A stretch of 19,360 bases of DNA, from the NCBI GenBank assembly GCA_002803225.1, contig NXFV01001228.1, positions 1-19,360 on the forward strand, in the 5' to 3' direction. Source of the DNA: Gamarada debralockiae (lineage: Eukaryota; Ascomycota; Leotiomycetes; Helotiales; Hyphodiscaceae). The notes below the pieces were generated by a model. The model was not told the DNA's origin, did no database searches, and was given only the letters and a program-made list of their open reading frames with translations. Positions 18,885-19,360 of this stretch are shown piece by piece. The stretch's first letter is position 1. Each line of letters begins with the position of its first letter. The translations under genes were made by a program, and so were the position numbers.

Positions 18885-19360
18885 GTAGACCTGTCCTATT
18901 TGTACGATATCCTCTCAAAACCAAGATTTTGGACACCATACTGTCTAACATTCTTCCTATACTACGAAAGAACCAATCTATGTGTCCTAGTGATACTTTA
19001 GATCAGTGGGATAGGATTGCTAGTAGTGAAGCCCTTACCCAATTGTAGCTCTGTCTTGACAGAGAGATCAATAGCTTTGACTAGGGAACTAGAGAGTATA
19101 CTCAAAACCCTAGACTCTTTAGACACTAGTATAGAAGAGTAATTGGCAAGACACTGACTTTAATATTAGAGAGGTATTAAAGGAACTGTGACGGCGCTGG
19201 TGTGCGGCATGTGTCGGCATTAGGAGTCACCCTTATATAGCAGAATAGCGAATTGATCGTTGATCAATTCTTGTGTCTTTTTGGCCAGTTAGCGCAGCTG
19301 TTGGGAAATACCTAAGACTAATATAGTGGTGGCAATAGTGGTGGCAATTAGGGGTGGCGA
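18885..19360. repeat. A+T-rich repeat-like DNA, possible edge of a retroelement
   Basis: Base composition shifts to A+T-rich and small coding-like pieces are cut by TAGs. One reads LDTILSNILPILRKNQ (about 18930-18980) and another, with coiled-coil character, TRELESILKTLDSLDTSIEE (about 19080-19140). From 19188 (TGTGACGG) a TATA-like TTATATAG lies at 19233-19240. Next is a hairpin at 19250-19270 with 9-bp arms (GAATTGATC and GATCAATTC), and then a tandem repeat at the end. This would fit degraded transposon coding sequence followed by the start of an LTR, but no second LTR or target duplication is in view, so it stays a guess. Confidence 0.35.
19324..19360. repeat. 12-bp tandem repeat, three imperfect units
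   Basis: The unit TAGTGGTGGCAA occurs at 19324-19335 and 19336-19347. A diverged third copy, TAGGGGTGGCGA, follows at 19349-19360 after one extra base. The array runs into the end of the window and may continue. Confidence 0.7.

Noticed and set aside
1..19360. CRISPR arrays, bacterial operons, rRNA genes, replication origins
   Set aside because: None seen; the genes have spliceosomal introns and fungal families, and no regularly spaced direct repeats occur apart from the short array at the end.

Overview
The window reads as nuclear DNA of a filamentous ascomycete (Pezizomycotina). A helotialean or other leotiomycete source is my guess from the protein families, not something the sequence proves. 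The support is: introns of 47-78 nt with GTANGT-type donors and CTAAC/CTAAT-like branch sites; a fungal secreted-protein family (DUF7729-like); a Zn(II)2Cys6 cluster; an ATR1-like drug:H+ antiporter; a fungal acid-ceramidase/NAAA-type hydrolase; and stop codons that look like TGG to TAG changes, as repeat-induced point mutation (RIP) or ordinary decay would produce. The window opens with a run of 11 G, so the start may be a contig edge.

Layout: 1-1310 has no intact gene, only a Cys-containing open frame and a tRNA-like relic. 1325-2290 (-) is a decayed SAM methyltransferase. 3158-4503 (-) is an intact two-exon gene for a DUF7729-like cell-surface protein. 4504-8181 has no convincing gene but holds two inverted-repeat structures, one a MITE-like element of 224 bp with 34-bp termini. 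8182-9870 (+) is an intact two-exon gene for an unrecognised protein with four C-terminal membrane segments and a short Gly/Asn beta-type motif near the N terminus. 10542-11716 (+) is a broken Zn2Cys6 regulator. 11998-13830 (-) is an intact three-exon MFS exporter with a 16-bp E-box palindrome just upstream of its ATG. 14335-15064 (+) is a broken GNAT acetyltransferase. 15268-16582 (-) is an intact acid-ceramidase/NAAA-like hydrolase. 17335-18790 (+) is a broken Old Yellow Enzyme. 18885-19360 is A+T-rich repeat-like DNA, possibly the edge of a retroelement.

Taken together there are four intact genes and four pseudogenes. The pseudogene classes (methyltransferase, Zn2Cys6 regulator, OYE-type reductase, acyltransferase), together with a DHA-type exporter, are the accessory set usually found around fungal secondary-metabolite clusters. 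No PKS, NRPS or terpene synthase is visible. I read the right half as a possible eroding metabolic cluster in a repeat-bearing accessory region; this is inference. The strongest candidate for something undescribed is the 544-residue membrane protein at 8182-9870.
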